The position numbers were made by a program, and so were the translations under genes. Positions 62,578-64,000 of a stretch of 64,000 nt of DNA are shown here, piece by piece. The notes beneath the pieces were generated by a model. The model did no database searches, was not told the origin of the DNA, and was given only the letters and a program-made list of their open reading frames with translations. Each line of letters begins with the position of its first letter. Positions within the stretch are counted from its first letter, which is position 1. The stretch is from PWQG01 sp050486205. Its GTDB lineage: Bacteria; Pseudomonadota; Gammaproteobacteria; Pseudomonadales; Pseudohongiellaceae. The stretch spans positions 62,001 through 126,000 of the forward strand of contig JBJHCW010000004.1 of assembly GCA_050486205.1 (NCBI GenBank), written 5' to 3'.

Positions 62578-64000
62578 ATGATGGCTGTATTTTTTGGCGC
62601 CGCCACCAGGTCCGGATTTCGCTGCGCAGGGCTGCTTTTGCTGGCTGTTGCTCTGGGCGCCTGCTCACAGGCATCGGAACAGGACCTGCTTGAGCGGGCT
62701 CAGCGCGCGATGGATGACGGCAATGTCAGGGCAGCCGAGATCGATGTCAGGGCTGCACTTCAGCAGAATCCGGACCACGCCGGCGGTAGACGGCTGCTTG
62801 GTGAAATCCAGCTGTTTATCCAGAATCCTGTCGTTGCCTCGGAGCAGTTTGAGCGTTCTCTTCAAGCCGAGGATAACGATGAGGTCCGGGTGCTTTACGC
62901 TCGCGCGCTGATGGCGGCGGGTCGCAGTGACAGGCTTCTGGCGCTGCATGGGCAGAACGCATTCTCCAGCGTCAGTGACGACCCCCGGTACCAGGCGGTT
63001 CTGGCCTCGGCACAGGCGACCGAGGGCGAATTGCAGAACGCCAGGGATACCCTGGCACAGGCGCTGGCAGCTGCACCCGAAGACCCACTTGTACTTACCA
63101 CCAATGCCGTTTTTCTCATCGCCTATTCGGGGCGCCCGGAGGAGGCGCGGGCGGCTGTGCAGAATGCCGTGGACCTGCACCCGGAATACGTGGACGCATG
63201 GAGTTTTCTGGGTGGCCTGCAGCAGATGAATGGCGAGCTGTCCGAGGCCCAGACCAGTTATGAAACCGCAATCTCACTCAACCCGTTCCGCTTCCCTGAT
63301 CGCCTCAACCTGATCACTGTCCTGCTTGACCAGGGCAAGTCCGAAGAGGCCGGTGACGCACTCCAGCGCCTGTTGGCCAACAACCCCGATCACCCCGGCG
63401 TGAATTTCCTGCACGGCAGGATGCTCGTCGAGGCGGGTGAAACCGAGGAAGCGTTGACAGCCCTGAATAACGTGCTCGGCGTGCTGCCGTCGCATCCGGG
63501 CGGCCTGTACCTGGCAGCGGTGGCCAATATCGCCGAGGGCAACCTGTCGACGGCGCGCAGCCAGCTCAATCGCCTCCTGGCCGACCAGCGTGACCACGTG
63601 GGTGGTCATCTGCTGATGGCCAACCTGCATCTGCTGATGGAAGACCCGGCGGCTGCGGAGCAGGTCGCCCGGAGTATTCTCCAGAGTGACAGTACAAATT
63701 ATGCCGCCATGGAAATGCTGGTGACTGCGTTGAATGCCCAGGGGCAGGGCGGCAGCGCTGAAAGCATTGAATTACACCAGCGCCTGGCGTCGGCGCGCCC
63801 GGACGATGTTCAGTCCCTTTGGTCACTTGGGGCTGCCTTGTTGCAGGCCGGTGATGGTACCGGTGGTATTGCCCAGTTCCAGGCCGCACGTGACCTGGCG
63901 CCTGAGTCCACGTTGGCTCGTGAGCGCCTGATCCAGGCGCACATGACCAGTGGTGATGTGGATGCCGCCCGCGCCGAAGCCGAGGCCTATGCGCAGCAAC
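62578..64000 (+). CDS. prsT: PEP-CTERM system TPR-repeat lipoprotein PrsT, 3' end outside window
   Basis: 474 codons are visible, with no stop before the window end. The signal peptide ends in a lipobox (LGAC, Cys29 from the first ATG), followed by repeated TPR units: RAAEIDVRAALQQNPDHAGG, EEARAAVQNAVDLHPEYVDA, EEALTALNNVLGVLPSHPGG and others. This is the start of the roughly 900-residue TPR lipoprotein found beside XrtA loci (PrsT). GGAGAG lies about 7 bases before the ATG. In other genomes prsT adjoins prsK/prsR, the sigma-54 regulators of PEP-CTERM genes, so those may lie just outside. Confidence 0.9.
   Translation, partial: MMAVFFGAATRSGFRCAGLLLLAVALGACSQASEQDLLERAQRAMDDGNVRAAEIDVRAALQQNPDHAGGRRLLGEIQLFIQNPVVASEQFERSLQAEDNDEVRVLYARALMAAGRSDRLLALHGQNAFSSVSDDPRYQAVLASAQATEGELQNARDTLAQALAAAPEDPLVLTTNAVFLIAYSGRPEEARAAVQNAVDLHPEYVDAWSFLGGLQQMNGELSEAQTSYETAISLNPFRFPDRLNLITVLLDQGKSEEAGDALQRLLANNPDHPGVNFLHGRMLVEAGETEEALTALNNVLGVLPSHPGGLYLAAVANIAEGNLSTARSQLNRLLADQRDHVGGHLLMANLHLLMEDPAAAEQVARSILQSDSTNYAAMEMLVTALNAQGQGGSAESIELHQRLASARPDDVQSLWSLGAALLQAGDGTGGIAQFQAARDLAPESTLARERLIQAHMTSGDVDAARAEAEAYAQQ

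Noticed and set aside
1..64000. Mobile elements, tRNA-linked integration or phage genes
   Set aside because: I saw no transposase, integrase, tRNA gene or flanking repeat; the AT-richer stretch at 32-37 kb is the only hint of transfer.

Overview
The window reads as chromosomal DNA of a Gram-negative, moderately GC-rich proteobacterium, most likely a gammaproteobacterium. The evidence is outer-membrane export parts, Braun-type L,D-transpeptidases, lipoprotein signals and a full exosortase A (XrtA)/PEP-CTERM exopolysaccharide locus. The species cannot be named from the sequence alone. No rRNA, tRNA, CRISPR array, intact insertion sequence or phage gene was seen.

Region 1 (1-7.9 kb) is cell-wall and regulatory housekeeping. 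It holds the 3' end of a soluble lytic transglycosylase, a secreted SMP-30-type protein, a secreted TPR protein, and an AraC regulator translationally coupled to an LdtD-type L,D-transpeptidase. A second L,D-transpeptidase family member is divergent to these. Two decayed toxin genes follow: the C-terminal end of a VapC-like PIN toxin, and a barnase/RNase-like gene that has lost its core but still sits beside an apparently intact barstar gene.

Region 2 (8.2-15 kb) starts with a four-gene cassette of the poorly understood 'HPr-rel-A' type: a Tat-signal-like protein of unknown function, a PqqD-like peptide chaperone, an HprK-related kinase and a nucleotidyltransferase, with 4-nt start/stop overlaps. 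It is followed by a trypsin-like protease, a methyltransferase, a VanZ-like membrane protein and a Crp/Fnr regulator.

Region 3 (15-38 kb) is an accessory surface-glycan island of variable, locally lower GC. It encodes a FeeM-like N-acyl amino acid synthase, two asparagine-synthetase-like proteins without the N-terminal cysteine, a flippase, a CapA-like protein, a glycosyltransferase, an O-antigen ligase/polymerase, a 1407-residue secreted protein, a TPR protein, a polysaccharide deacetylase and a sulfotransferase. Three paralogous sugar-transfer-associated ATP-grasp proteins and one unknown protein follow. The island ends at a PEP-CTERM protein gene preceded by a strong sigma-54 promoter match and followed by a bidirectional terminator.

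Region 4 (38.9-64 kb) is the XrtA locus. On the minus strand, 16 tightly packed genes run from the export lipoprotein (58.8 kb) down to a methyltransferase (38.9 kb). In order they are export protein, chain-length protein, tyrosine autokinase, outer-membrane protein, WecB, polysaccharide deacetylase, FemAB-like protein, glycosyltransferase, XrtA-EpsI, glycosyltransferase, amidotransferase, two glycosyltransferases, CapK-like ligase, O-glycosylation ligase and methyltransferase. Divergent on the plus strand are a low-molecular-weight tyrosine phosphatase, the exosortase-associated acyltransferase, a VAO-family oxidase and the start of the TPR lipoprotein PrsT, cut by the window end. Together these would make, modify and export an exopolysaccharide and process PEP-CTERM proteins. 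The 38071 protein is the one visible substrate.
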